Assembly (NCBI RefSeq): GCF_002567005.1
Contig: NZ_NUZU01000013.1
Coordinates: 80,339-144,338 of the forward strand
Length of the DNA stretch: 64,000 nucleotides
From: Bacillus sp. AFS073361
Lineage (GTDB): Bacteria > Bacillota > Bacilli > Bacillales > Cytobacillaceae
Reading direction: 5' to 3'
The notes under the pieces are model-generated. The model searched no databases. It was given only the letters and a program-made list of their open reading frames with translations, and was not told the DNA's origin. Position numbers and translations under genes: made by a program. This document shows, one piece after another, positions 8,203 through 15,737 of the stretch. How positions within the stretch are numbered: the stretch's first letter is position 1; every line of letters starts with the position of its first letter.

Positions 8203-9189
8203 TTGTTGAAACCAAAAGTTATTGTCTATAAAAAAGTCGATCCAACAGTTTTGGAGTATGTACGTAAAGCCTGTGAAGTCATTTATTTTGAAGACTTAGA
8301 TGCAACCACACTTCCTGAATTTTACCAAGAATTAAAGGATGCAGAAGGAATTCTAGGCTCGAGTTTAAAAATTGATGAGAAGTTTTTAGAGCAGGCCCCT
8401 AACCTAAAAGTAATTAGCAATATTTCAGTTGGCTACGATAATTTAGATCTTGAGAAAATAACAAAACGAAGAATTATGGCAACCAATACACCAGGTGTTT
8501 TATATGATAGTGTTGCCGATACCATTTTTGGCTTATTACTAGCAACAGCAAGAAGAATGCCAGAATTAAACCAGTTGGTCAAGTCAGGGAAGTGGACATC
8601 GAAAATTAGTGAAGAGCAATTTGGCGTAGATGCTCATCATAAGACATTAGGAATTATCGGAATGGGAGGAGTAGGTTCGGCTATTGCCAAACGGGCTCAT
8701 TTTGGCTTTGATATGCCTATTTTGTATCATAATCGTTCGCGAAATCCAGAAGCCGAACAAACCTTTGATGCAACCTATTGTTCACTTGAAGAAATTTGTC
8801 AGCAAGCTGATTTCATTTGCTTAATGACGCCGCTAACTCCAAACACTGTTAAACTCATCGGGGAAAAGGAATTTAAATTAATGAAGAAATCAGCCATTTT
8901 TGTCAATGGTTCGCGCGGGGCTACTGTAGACGAGGATGCCTTAGTTCGGGCTCTCCAAAACGGAGAGATTTTAGCTGCAGGACTTGACGTGTATACACAA
9001 GAACCAGTAAACCCAGATCACCCGCTATTGTCAATGGATAACGTAGTCACATTGCCGCATATTGGTTCTGCAACCTATGAAACACGATTGAAAATGGCTA
9101 AACTTGCAGCTGAAAATCTAGTGCTTGGTCTCCAGGGAAAACAGCCGCCTTCCTTAATAAATCAAGAGGTGTTAAGCGAAGTCCGATAA
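8203..9189 (+). CDS. D-2-hydroxyacid dehydrogenase (glyoxylate/2-ketogluconate reductase-like)
   Basis: The 328-aa product is an NAD(P)-dependent D-isomer 2-hydroxyacid dehydrogenase. The Rossmann motif GMGGVGSAIAKR lies near residue 152. The catalytic Arg is in NGSRGATVDE, the Glu in TQEPVNPDHPL and the His in LPHIGSAT. It resembles GyaR and B. subtilis YvcT, which reduce glyoxylate, hydroxypyruvate or 2-ketogluconate. Translation starts at TTG with AAGGTGAGG upstream. It is monocistronic with its own terminator. The exact substrate is not resolvable by eye. Confidence 0.88.
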   Translation: MLKPKVIVYKKVDPTVLEYVRKACEVIYFEDLDATTLPEFYQELKDAEGILGSSLKIDEKFLEQAPNLKVISNISVGYDNLDLEKITKRRIMATNTPGVLYDSVADTIFGLLLATARRMPELNQLVKSGKWTSKISEEQFGVDAHHKTLGIIGMGGVGSAIAKRAHFGFDMPILYHNRSRNPEAEQTFDATYCSLEEICQQADFICLMTPLTPNTVKLIGEKEFKLMKKSAIFVNGSRGATVDEDALVRALQNGEILAAGLDVYTQEPVNPDHPLLSMDNVVTLPHIGSATYETRLKMAKLAAENLVLGLQGKQPPSLINQEVLSEVR

Positions 9190-9191
9190 AT

Positions 9192-9239
9192 AAAAGGCGT
9201 AAAGAATCATTAAAAAAGGTGATTCTCTATGCCTTTTTT
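9192..9239 (+). terminator. Terminator after the hydroxyacid dehydrogenase
   Basis: The stem arms AAAAGGCGTAAAGAATCA and TGATTCTCTATGCCTTTT, with small mismatches, close an A-rich loop and run into a T tract. Confidence 0.85.
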
Positions 9240-9314
9240 ATCTAAGATGTGGGGAACATCCTCAAAAATCTCATCAGGTTTGGGACAATTGGTAATATAC
9301 AACAATCATTTTCG

Positions 9315-9327
9315 GGTGCCTGACACC
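9315..9327 (+). repeat. 13-bp interrupted palindrome GGTGCCTGACACC, copy 1
   Basis: This is one of eight exact copies in the window. It lies 75 bases upstream of ctaB and the flanks do not extend the GGTG/CACC stem. Confidence 0.9.
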
Positions 9328-9402
9328 AATTATTATGATAATCTAAATATGGTATGATAGTATTAAATTTGTTTAGAATTACTTCTTAGGAGAGGATATT
9401 AT

Positions 9403-10347
9403 ATGAGTAATAATGAGGTACCTTCTCTACAGAAGGATGGAAGGTCTATTATAGTAAATCAACGAAATCTATCTAGTTTAATGACTGATCTAAAGTTACT
9501 ATTTAAAGCAAATGTTTTAACCGCTAATGTCCTGCCGGTTTTTGCAGGATTCTGGTTAGCTTTATATTTTACGGATGTCCCTCTCTCAAGTAATGTGGAT
9601 TTATTACTTTTGACTATTTTCGGAAGTACAATGGTGATTGCCGGGGCACTTGCGCTCAATAACTGGTACGATGTTGATATTGATACAGTAATGGATCGTA
9701 CAAAGAATCGTCCAACGGTGACTGGGAATTTCTCACTTAAGCAAGTATTAATCATTGGAATTTCGCTTACCGTAGTTGGGTTTATTTTATTACTATTTAC
9801 GACATTCGAAGCGGCATTATATGGTTTTGTCGGATGGTTTACTTATTGTTTTCCCTATACCATGTGGTCGAAACGAAAGTATACCTTTAATACCATAATT
9901 GGCAGTGTGTCTGGTGCGGTTACACCTTTAATTGGCTGGACAGCGATCGCACCTGGATTTCAAAAGGTACCAATGATCTTGTTTTTAATCTTGTTTATTT
10001 TTCAAATGCCGCATACCTTTGCGATAGCCATTAAGAAATATAAAGAATATAAAGCGGCTGGGGTGGCGATGCTTCCCGTTGTTCGTGGACTCGCAGTGAC
10101 TAAACGGCAAATGGTCATGTATATTGCTTGCTTGTTTCCATTGCCATTCTTTTTAGATTCACTTGGAACAACCTTTATGGTCATAGCTGCTTTGCTAAAC
10201 GCAGGGTGGTTGGTGGTAAGTATCAGCGGTTTTTTTATCAAAGATAACCATAAATGGGCCCAAGTGAATTTCTTATACTCAGTTAATTATATAACCATTA
10301 TCTTCCTCATGATGATTGTGGTTACCTTACCAATCTTCCATCGCTAA
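9403..10347 (+). CDS. ctaB: Protoheme IX farnesyltransferase (heme O synthase)
   Basis: The 314-aa UbiA-family membrane protein converts heme b to heme o. The prenyl-diphosphate motif NNWYDVDIDTVMDRTKNRP includes the first Asp-rich signature, and about nine TM helices follow. The ATG at 9403 has AGGAGAGG seven bases upstream. It sits directly before the heme-copper subunit genes, separated by a terminator, so it probably supplies modified heme for that enzyme. Bacilli usually carry another ctaB with the main cta operon, so this may be a second copy; that is inference. Confidence 0.93.
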   Translation: MSNNEVPSLQKDGRSIIVNQRNLSSLMTDLKLLFKANVLTANVLPVFAGFWLALYFTDVPLSSNVDLLLLTIFGSTMVIAGALALNNWYDVDIDTVMDRTKNRPTVTGNFSLKQVLIIGISLTVVGFILLLFTTFEAALYGFVGWFTYCFPYTMWSKRKYTFNTIIGSVSGAVTPLIGWTAIAPGFQKVPMILFLILFIFQMPHTFAIAIKKYKEYKAAGVAMLPVVRGLAVTKRQMVMYIACLFPLPFFLDSLGTTFMVIAALLNAGWLVVSISGFFIKDNHKWAQVNFLYSVNYITIIFLMMIVVTLPIFHR

Positions 10348-10360
10348 AAGAAATTATATG

Positions 10361-10416
10361 AAAAAGTCTGATCGCTGTAGGCAAATACAATGCCTACAAT
10401 CGATCGGACTTTTTTT
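10361..10416 (+). terminator. Terminator after ctaB
   Basis: A long hairpin pairs AAAAAGTCTGATCG with CGATCGGACTTTTT and continues with GTAGGCA/TGCCTAC around an apical loop, ending in a T run. Confidence 0.9.
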
Positions 10417-10540
10417 ATTGATCTGATCTTTTAAATGTATTTATTTTTTTAAATGGAGAGATGTGTGATGCGGTTCACTACACTGAGAATGGTTCCCAAC
10501 TATGATATAAGTATGAAAACCACAAAGGGGATGATTCAGA

Positions 10541-10690
10541 ATGGGAGCTGCAAAAGGAAACAACAAAAAGAAGGCAGGCGAAGTTCAAGAAGCACCGTTA
10601 AAAGGAACATGGATTTCCGTAAGTGTTGTAGGAGTAGTCATTCTTCTTACGTATTTCTTATTATATGGACTTTACATGTCTAGAGTTTAG
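10541..10690 (+). CDS. Cytochrome c oxidase subunit IIa, ba3-type (49-aa single-TM protein)
   Basis: This short gene encodes a 49-residue protein with a basic N-terminus (KGNNKKKAG) and one TM helix (about residues 24-44, VSVVGVVILLTYFLLYGLY). Small single-helix subunits of this kind accompany subunits I and II of B-family (ba3) oxidases, and subunit IIa of Thermus ba3 is the model. AAAGGGG lies ten bases before the ATG. It ends twelve bases before the subunit II start, so the three genes form one operon. Its position is stronger evidence than its sequence. Confidence 0.78.
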   Translation: MGAAKGNNKKKAGEVQEAPLKGTWISVSVVGVVILLTYFLLYGLYMSRV

Positions 10691-10702
10691 GGGGGATTTG
10701 GA

Positions 10703-11170
10703 ATGAAGATGCATCTTGATGAAAAAATTTGGCTGACCTTAAGTTTTGGGATAATCATGATTTTCATGTTTATCACAGGCTATCAAGCATTTGCCTTGGA
10801 TATGGCTCCACCAAGCAATAAGGAAATTATTGATCCACAAAAAGTGGACCAAATCGCACCATTCGATAAACCAGGTGTTACTAAAATTGGTGAAAATGAA
10901 TATGAAGTTGTGATGACATTACAAGTATTTAGCTTTAATCCAGGTAATTTTGAAATTCCAGCTGGTTCTACAGTGCATTTTACACTAACCTCCAAAGATG
11001 TGGTCCACGGCTTTGAAGTAGCTGGAACAAACGTGAATGCAATGGTAATGCCAGGACATATTCAAAAAATCACCCAAAAGTTTGATAAAACAGGCACTTA
11101 CTTAGTGTTATGTAACGAATACTGTGGGGCTGGTCACCAAGCAATGAGTACAACGATTACGGTTAAATAA
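10703..11170 (+). CDS. Heme-copper oxidoreductase subunit II with CuA site (B family)
   Basis: The 155-aa protein has one N-terminal TM helix (about residues 10-31) and a cupredoxin domain outside the membrane. The binuclear CuA ligands are all present: His102, Cys137, Cys141, His145 and Met148, in the pattern CNEYCGAGHQAM. The compact size with a single helix is typical of ba3-type subunit II. CuA means that it accepts electrons from a c-type cytochrome or similar donor. It lies between the small subunit IIa gene and subunit I with good Shine-Dalgarno sites. Confidence 0.93.
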   Translation: MKMHLDEKIWLTLSFGIIMIFMFITGYQAFALDMAPPSNKEIIDPQKVDQIAPFDKPGVTKIGENEYEVVMTLQVFSFNPGNFEIPAGSTVHFTLTSKDVVHGFEVAGTNVNAMVMPGHIQKITQKFDKTGTYLVLCNEYCGAGHQAMSTTITVK

Positions 11171-11184
11171 AGGGGGGAAAGAAA

Positions 11185-12861
11185 ATGCAAACAGCAAAAT
11201 CACCTACACTAAAAGATCAAGCAAATAAAGTAATGGGAATCAGTAAGGAAGATGCCGTTTTAACAAAAACATATATCATTGTAGCATTTACAGCACTACT
11301 TTTAGGCGGAATATTAGGACTGCTGCAAGGACTAAATAGGTCAGGACTTCTAGAATTGCCATCATGGCTTAACTATTATCAAGTATTAACAGCACATGGT
11401 TTATTATTAGTTGTTGTCTTAACTGCCTTCTTTACGATTGGATACTTTTATGCATCACTTTCCCATACTTTAGGAGGACTGCTGCCGAAAGTAAGGAAGA
11501 TAGCTTGGATTGGTTTTGGAATGAAGATTGTTGGCTTTGTTCTATGCATAGTGCCAATTCTAATGAACGAAGCATCAGTTATGTATACATTTTATCCGCC
11601 GATGGCAGCACATCCGGCTTTCTATATCGGGTTAGTATTCATTGCTTTAGGCGTTTGGATGTGCTGCATTGGGGCGTTTATCAATGTCGCAAATTGGAGA
11701 AAAAACAACAAAGGTCAACATGTTCCTATTCTTGCTTACTTTGCAACCGGTGTGTTTATCCTTTTATTCTTTGCTCTAATCCCAGTTGCAATTGAAGTTT
11801 TAACCATTATTCCATGGGCCTTTGGGTGGGTTGAAACAATTAATGTCATGGTTGCTCGGACACTATTTTGGGCGTTTGGACACACGCTGGTTAATATTTG
11901 GTATTTAACGGCCGTGTCTGCATGGTATGTTGTTGTACCAAAAATTATCGGTGGAAGACGTTGGAGTGATACCTTAACCCGTGTGGTTATTATTGCCTTA
12001 GTTGTAATGAACATCACTGGTGGATTCCATCATCAGATTATCGACCCAGGAATTTCTGAAGCAGTTAAATTTATGCATGTATTTATGAGTTTGGCGATTG
12101 GTTTCCCATCATTAATGACCGCATTCGCTATGTTTGCTGTATTTGAGCGGACTGCCAGGAAACAAGGTGGAAAAGGTCTAATTGGCTGGTATAAGAAAAT
12201 GCCATGGGGGGATGTTCGTTTCCTAGCACCATTTATTGCTATGGTCGCCTTTATTCCAGCAGGTGCAGGAGGGATTGCCCAAAGTACAAACCAGCTAGAC
12301 CAAGTTGTTCATAATACCATGTGGATTGTTGGGCATTTCCATTTAACACTCGGAATGTCGGTGGTAATGACTTTCTTTGGAATTAGTTATTGGTTAGTTC
12401 CTTATATTTCAAAACGTGTTCTAACTCCACAAATAAATAGATTAGGCGTAATACAAACTTGGATCTGGACAATTGGTATGATATTTATGTCAGGTGCTAT
12501 GCATTGGGTTGGATTACTTGGTTCTCCGCGAAGAACTTCCTATACAACCTACGGCGATAATGCAACAGCATTAAGCTGGGACCCGTATTTAATGTGCTTA
12601 GCTGTGGGAGGAACACTATTAATTATCGGTGTTATTCTTCAAGTGTATGCTGTTGTCAATATGATGTTCTTTGCGCCAAAAGGTGAAACAGAATTTCCGA
12701 TTGCGGAAGAGGAAGAAAATGCTAAAACACCATACTGGACAGAGCGTTGGGGCCTTTGGATTGTTGTTATGCTATTAGTTGTAGCCATGGCCTATGTTAT
12801 CCCATTAACGGAGTTTATCGTCAATGCTCCTCCTGGGTCACCACCGTTTAAAACATGGTGA
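11185..12861 (+). CDS. B-family heme-copper oxidoreductase subunit I with Asn in place of active-site Tyr237; possible NO reductase
   Basis: The 558-aa polytopic protein is ba3-like. The metal ligands fall almost exactly on Thermus ba3 numbering: low-spin heme His71 (72 in Thermus) and His386, high-spin heme His384, and CuB ligands His233, His282 and His283. GSPRRT carries the heme-propionate arginines. K-path positions Tyr248, Ser309 and Thr312 are kept. However, the residue four after His233, normally the cross-linked Tyr237, is Asn (GHTLVN). That Tyr is needed for O-O bond cleavage in oxygen reductases. B-family members lacking it have been proposed to be NO reductases; I recall the sNOR group, but cannot check it here. 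The alternative is a divergent oxidase with its Tyr elsewhere. Confidence 0.9.
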   Translation: MQTAKSPTLKDQANKVMGISKEDAVLTKTYIIVAFTALLLGGILGLLQGLNRSGLLELPSWLNYYQVLTAHGLLLVVVLTAFFTIGYFYASLSHTLGGLLPKVRKIAWIGFGMKIVGFVLCIVPILMNEASVMYTFYPPMAAHPAFYIGLVFIALGVWMCCIGAFINVANWRKNNKGQHVPILAYFATGVFILLFFALIPVAIEVLTIIPWAFGWVETINVMVARTLFWAFGHTLVNIWYLTAVSAWYVVVPKIIGGRRWSDTLTRVVIIALVVMNITGGFHHQIIDPGISEAVKFMHVFMSLAIGFPSLMTAFAMFAVFERTARKQGGKGLIGWYKKMPWGDVRFLAPFIAMVAFIPAGAGGIAQSTNQLDQVVHNTMWIVGHFHLTLGMSVVMTFFGISYWLVPYISKRVLTPQINRLGVIQTWIWTIGMIFMSGAMHWVGLLGSPRRTSYTTYGDNATALSWDPYLMCLAVGGTLLIIGVILQVYAVVNMMFFAPKGETEFPIAEEEENAKTPYWTERWGLWIVVMLLVVAMAYVIPLTEFIVNAPPGSPPFKTW

Positions 12862-12912
12862 TTTCGAAAAGCTAAAAGCCAGTAGGCGCTTTATCTGGAA
12901 GGTTTTCAATGA

Positions 12913-12946
12913 GAGAGATAGCTCGGGTGGCTAGGGCTATCTCTTT
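12913..12946 (+). terminator. Hairpin after subunit I, probable terminator or attenuator
   Basis: AGAGATAGC and GCTATCTCT form a nine-base stem with a thirteen-base loop. Only a short T tract follows, so some readthrough into the Sco gene is likely. Confidence 0.6.
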
Positions 12947-12980
12947 CCACTTCAAAAAATAGATGTGGGAAGTGATCTTC

Positions 12981-13613
12981 ATGATCAAAAATAGACATCA
13001 TACATTTGCATGTTTGCTTGTTATCTTATTTGGCTGTGCATTGTTTTATTTCGGAACAGATGGTTTCACAGCTTTCACGGCAGAAACAGCGCGGGTAAAA
13101 GAACTAATTGCCGATAAACCCCAATTCCCTAATGTAACCTTAGAAGACAGCAAAGGGAGGGAATATTCTATTTCTGAATTTGAAGGCAAATATGTATTTA
13201 TTACCTTTTTGTATACGTCCTGTACAACGGTTTGTCCTCAATTAGAAATGAATATGTCGAAAGTTTATGATAAGGTACCAAGCAAATATATAGGCAAAGA
13301 TATTGTCTTTTTAAGTATCAGCTTCGATCCTTCCAGGGATGACCCAGCCACGTTGGAAAAATATAGAGGCTATTTTAATAGTGACGGTGAAACATGGAGG
13401 ATGGCAAGAATTGCAAATAAAACAGAATTAGATGCATTGTTAAAAGCATTTGGTGTGATTGTCATTCCCGATGAATACGGTAATTTTGCCCATAATTCAG
13501 CTTTTTATATTGTTGATAAAAAAGGCAGACTTCTAGAGGTTTTAGACTACAAAAAAACGGATGAAGCTGCTAAAAGGCTTACAGGGATTCTTGACATGGA
13601 AGCGGGGGAATAG
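12981..13613 (+). CDS. SCO1/SenC-family copper chaperone
   Basis: The 210-aa protein has an N-terminal membrane anchor and a thioredoxin-like domain on the outer face. The copper ligands are visible as the CxxxC pair Cys81 and Cys85 (TSCTTVCP) and His171 in NFAHNSAFYIV. Sco proteins deliver copper to, or reduce, the CuA site of subunit II, which fits the adjacent genes. I prefer the ATG at 12981 because GGAAGTG lies six bases upstream; an ATG at 12963 would add six residues. The next gene starts two bases after the stop. Confidence 0.9.
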   Translation: MIKNRHHTFACLLVILFGCALFYFGTDGFTAFTAETARVKELIADKPQFPNVTLEDSKGREYSISEFEGKYVFITFLYTSCTTVCPQLEMNMSKVYDKVPSKYIGKDIVFLSISFDPSRDDPATLEKYRGYFNSDGETWRMARIANKTELDALLKAFGVIVIPDEYGNFAHNSAFYIVDKKGRLLEVLDYKKTDEAAKRLTGILDMEAGE

Positions 13614-13615
13614 TT

Positions 13616-14173
13616 ATGAAGCAATCACTATATGGCTTATTGATCCTCCTATTCCTTTCAATGCCTCCTGTGGCAAACTTAATGGAATCTGTCATGATTA
13701 TTCACATGCATATGCAAATGCCGCTGTTAATTTTCACCGGATTTCTCCTTGCCCGTATTTTTCAACTACGTTTCCCACGATTTTTTGAAAAATGGAACGG
13801 AAATGGAATACCAGGAATCATATTGTTTATCATCATCGTCGCTTATTGGACACTGCCAAGGTCTATGGATGAAGCATTAACTTTACAGAGTATGGAAGTG
13901 TTTAAATTTACTAGTTTACCTATATTGGCAGGAATCCCACTAAGGGATAGCTGGAAAAAACTTAGACCTGTTGGTAAACATATCACTTTTTATTTTTTTA
14001 TTATTATGTTTTCCGCAATGGGGTGGTTATATATATATTCCCCCGTGCAATTATGTAATAACTATTTAATTATTGAACAAATTACACTAGGCTGGGGATT
14101 TATTACAACTGCAATCTGTATGGTCATTTATTTGCTCTATAAGGCTTTTGTCGATCCTAAGAAATACGAGTAA
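13616..14173 (+). CDS. Unrecognised multi-TM protein of the heme-copper operon with a His/Met-rich helix
   Basis: This 185-aa protein has about five hydrophobic segments. The second begins MIIHMHMQMPLLIF, an array of His and Met residues suited to copper binding in or near the membrane. The gene starts two bases after the Sco stop and is followed by a terminator, so it is the last gene of the operon. The arrangement recalls the CtaG caa3 assembly factor, but I cannot confirm homology. A role in copper handling or assembly of the oxidoreductase is inferred from the motif and position. Confidence 0.7.
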   Translation: MKQSLYGLLILLFLSMPPVANLMESVMIIHMHMQMPLLIFTGFLLARIFQLRFPRFFEKWNGNGIPGIILFIIIVAYWTLPRSMDEALTLQSMEVFKFTSLPILAGIPLRDSWKKLRPVGKHITFYFFIIMFSAMGWLYIYSPVQLCNNYLIIEQITLGWGFITTAICMVIYLLYKAFVDPKKYE

Positions 14174-14204
14174 TGTATTTTGTGATTTTCAGCATAAAAA
14201 CATA

Positions 14205-14241
14205 AAAAACTGTTAGGAACCATTGATCCTAACAGTTTTTT
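14205..14241 (+). terminator. Bidirectional terminator between convergent genes
   Basis: AAAAAACTGTTAGGA and TCCTAACAGTTTTTT form a long perfect stem with a short loop and poly-T on both strands. It serves the oxidoreductase operon and the convergent AI-2E-type gene. Confidence 0.9.
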
Positions 14242-14265
14242 GAATTAGATATTTATTAAGGAATC

Positions 14266-15366
14266 CTAAGGTTCGTTTGTTATGGTTGCCCTCTTTCGAG
14301 CCTTCAGAAACTTGATTACATTTAAAACAATGGTCTTGACTACGGCATAAAACGGTACAGCCAAAACCATCCCCAAGATACCAGCTAAATTTCCGGCAGC
14401 GAGCAAGACGATAATGATTGTCGCGGGGTGGGTATCAAGTGATTTTCCAAGAATGAGCGGAGATAATACATTCCCTTCCACCTGCTGGGCTATCACAATA
14501 ATTAAAATAACTAATAAAGCTTTTGTGGGTGAATCAAATAAAGCAACAATCACAGCGGGTGCACCGCCAAGAATGGGGCCGACATATGGAATGATGTTGG
14601 TAAACGCAACAATTACGGCCATAACTAGTGCAAATGGCAAATCGATAATCAGGTAGCCAACAAATGCAAGTATTCCTACTGATAGGGCAACAATAACTTG
14701 CCCTTGTATATAGGAGGAAAGTGTTTCACCTGTCTCTTTCAACATAAGCAATCCTGCTTCCCGATATGATACAGGAAGGAATTTAGTTACAGCCTTAGGG
14801 AACTTATGTCCGTCCTTAAACATATAGAACAGTAAAAACGGAACGGTAGCTAGGATGACAGCAATATTGGCAAACACACCAAGGATATTGGAAATACCGC
14901 CAGTGATCCTATCCGGCAAGGTATTCGCATAGGCAATCAGTTTTTCTTTACCGGTTTCCAAAAGATCATTTTGCTCCTCCATGATCCATTTGAATTCGGA
15001 ACTTCGTGAAAGCTTATCAAAATACTGCAAGGTTTTGTTGGCATAATCAGGAAGTGCATTAGCAAGTGCGGTAAATTGCTCTGTGATGGCAGGAACCAAG
15101 TTGCCAATCGCTAAAACAAGAATACCAATAAACACTACATAAATTATTAGGATGGCAAGAATTCTTGGCACTTTTTGGCGCTGAAGAAAATTAACGATTG
15201 GATTTAGTAAGAAAAAGAGAAATCCGGTTATCAGAATTGGGAAAAAAAGAGTAGAGAAAAAGATACCGATCGGCATAAATAAAAATGAAATCTTTGTTGA
15301 AACAAAGATGATGGTTAATATTAGAAGGATTTGGATTAACCCATATTGGAATTTTCTTTTTGACAT
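14266..15366 (-). CDS. AI-2E family transporter (UPF0118 membrane protein)
   Basis: The 366-aa product has about eight TM segments, with paired helices at both ends and a long extracytoplasmic region in between, typical of the AI-2E exporter superfamily. Conserved C-terminal features include PYVGPILGGAPAVIVAL and the stretch after it. Family members export autoinducer-2 or act as Na+/H+ antiporters; the substrate here is unknown. RBS GGGGA precedes the ATG. A 186-bp MITE is inserted 21 bases upstream of the start codon, between the ribosome binding site and a TATAAT box, so the transcript probably carries the MITE as leader. Confidence 0.85.
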   Translation of the reverse strand: MSKRKFQYGLIQILLILTIIFVSTKISFLFMPIGIFFSTLFFPILITGFLFFLLNPIVNFLQRQKVPRILAILIIYVVFIGILVLAIGNLVPAITEQFTALANALPDYANKTLQYFDKLSRSSEFKWIMEEQNDLLETGKEKLIAYANTLPDRITGGISNILGVFANIAVILATVPFLLFYMFKDGHKFPKAVTKFLPVSYREAGLLMLKETGETLSSYIQGQVIVALSVGILAFVGYLIIDLPFALVMAVIVAFTNIIPYVGPILGGAPAVIVALFDSPTKALLVILIIVIAQQVEGNVLSPLILGKSLDTHPATIIIVLLAAGNLAGILGMVLAVPFYAVVKTIVLNVIKFLKARKRATITNEP

Positions 15367-15387
15367 TATTTTCCCCTTTTTTCAATT

Positions 15388-15573
15388 GGCTGTGTTAAAC
15401 TTGTCTGTTGATTTCCGTTCCAGGCGCTTCGCTTTCCGCGGGCGTTGCGGGGAGCCTCCTCGGCGCTTACAGCGCCTGCGGGGTCTCCCCTGCCCCGTAC
15501 TCCCGCAGGAGTCTTCGCGCCTTCCACTCCAATCAACAGAGTGCTAAAATCAACATTAACGTTTAACACAGCC
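15388..15573 (+). mobile_element. 186-bp MITE, copy A, with perfect inverted ends and target duplication
   Basis: The element starts GGCTGTGTTAAAC (15388-15400) and ends GTTTAACACAGCC (15561-15573), a perfect 13-bp inverted repeat. It is flanked on both sides by TTTCAATT (15380-15387 and 15574-15581), an exact 8-bp target duplication. The GC-rich core has palindromes such as ACTCCCGCAGGAGT and GGCGCTTACAGCGCC. There is no transposase gene, so movement would need an enzyme in trans. IS1595-type and IS6-type transposases both make 8-bp duplications and are candidates. Confidence 0.93.
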
Positions 15574-15593
15574 TTTCAATTAGTTTAACTAAA

Positions 15594-15599
15594 ATTATA
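15594..15599 (-). promoter_or_regulatory. Putative -10 box (TATAAT, extended TGA) for the AI-2E-type gene, outside the MITE
   Basis: On the minus strand TTGATATAAT lies 20 bases beyond the distal MITE end. It is a plausible native promoter separated from its gene by the insertion. No good -35 box is visible. Confidence 0.4.
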
Positions 15600-15640
15600 T
15601 CAAAAACTTGGAATAGAAGACAAATAATAGTATTACTTTT

Positions 15641-15653
15641 GGTGTCAGGCACC
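15641..15653 (-). repeat. 13-bp interrupted palindrome, copy 2 (read as GGTGTCAGGCACC on +)
   Basis: An exact copy in reverse orientation. Flanking T and A extend the stem to TGGTG/CACCA. It lies 84 bases upstream of yknW. Confidence 0.9.
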
Positions 15654-15737
15654 AGATGGGGATATTAAAAAAATGAAACTTTCGGCTTAGTTTGTCGTAT
15701 ACTTAAATGGAATAATTTACATAAGAGGAGAGAAGGG

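Noticed and set aside
10453-10683. 76-codon plus-strand ORF before subunit II
   Set aside because: It lies in another frame over the subunit IIa gene and has no protein-like pattern; the 49-codon frame with a TM helix is the real gene.
15366-15569. 67-codon minus-strand ORF through MITE copy A, and its counterpart at 23402-23629
   Set aside because: Both follow the GC-rich MITE core; the shared peptide reflects the repeat itself, with no ribosome binding site or independent conservation.
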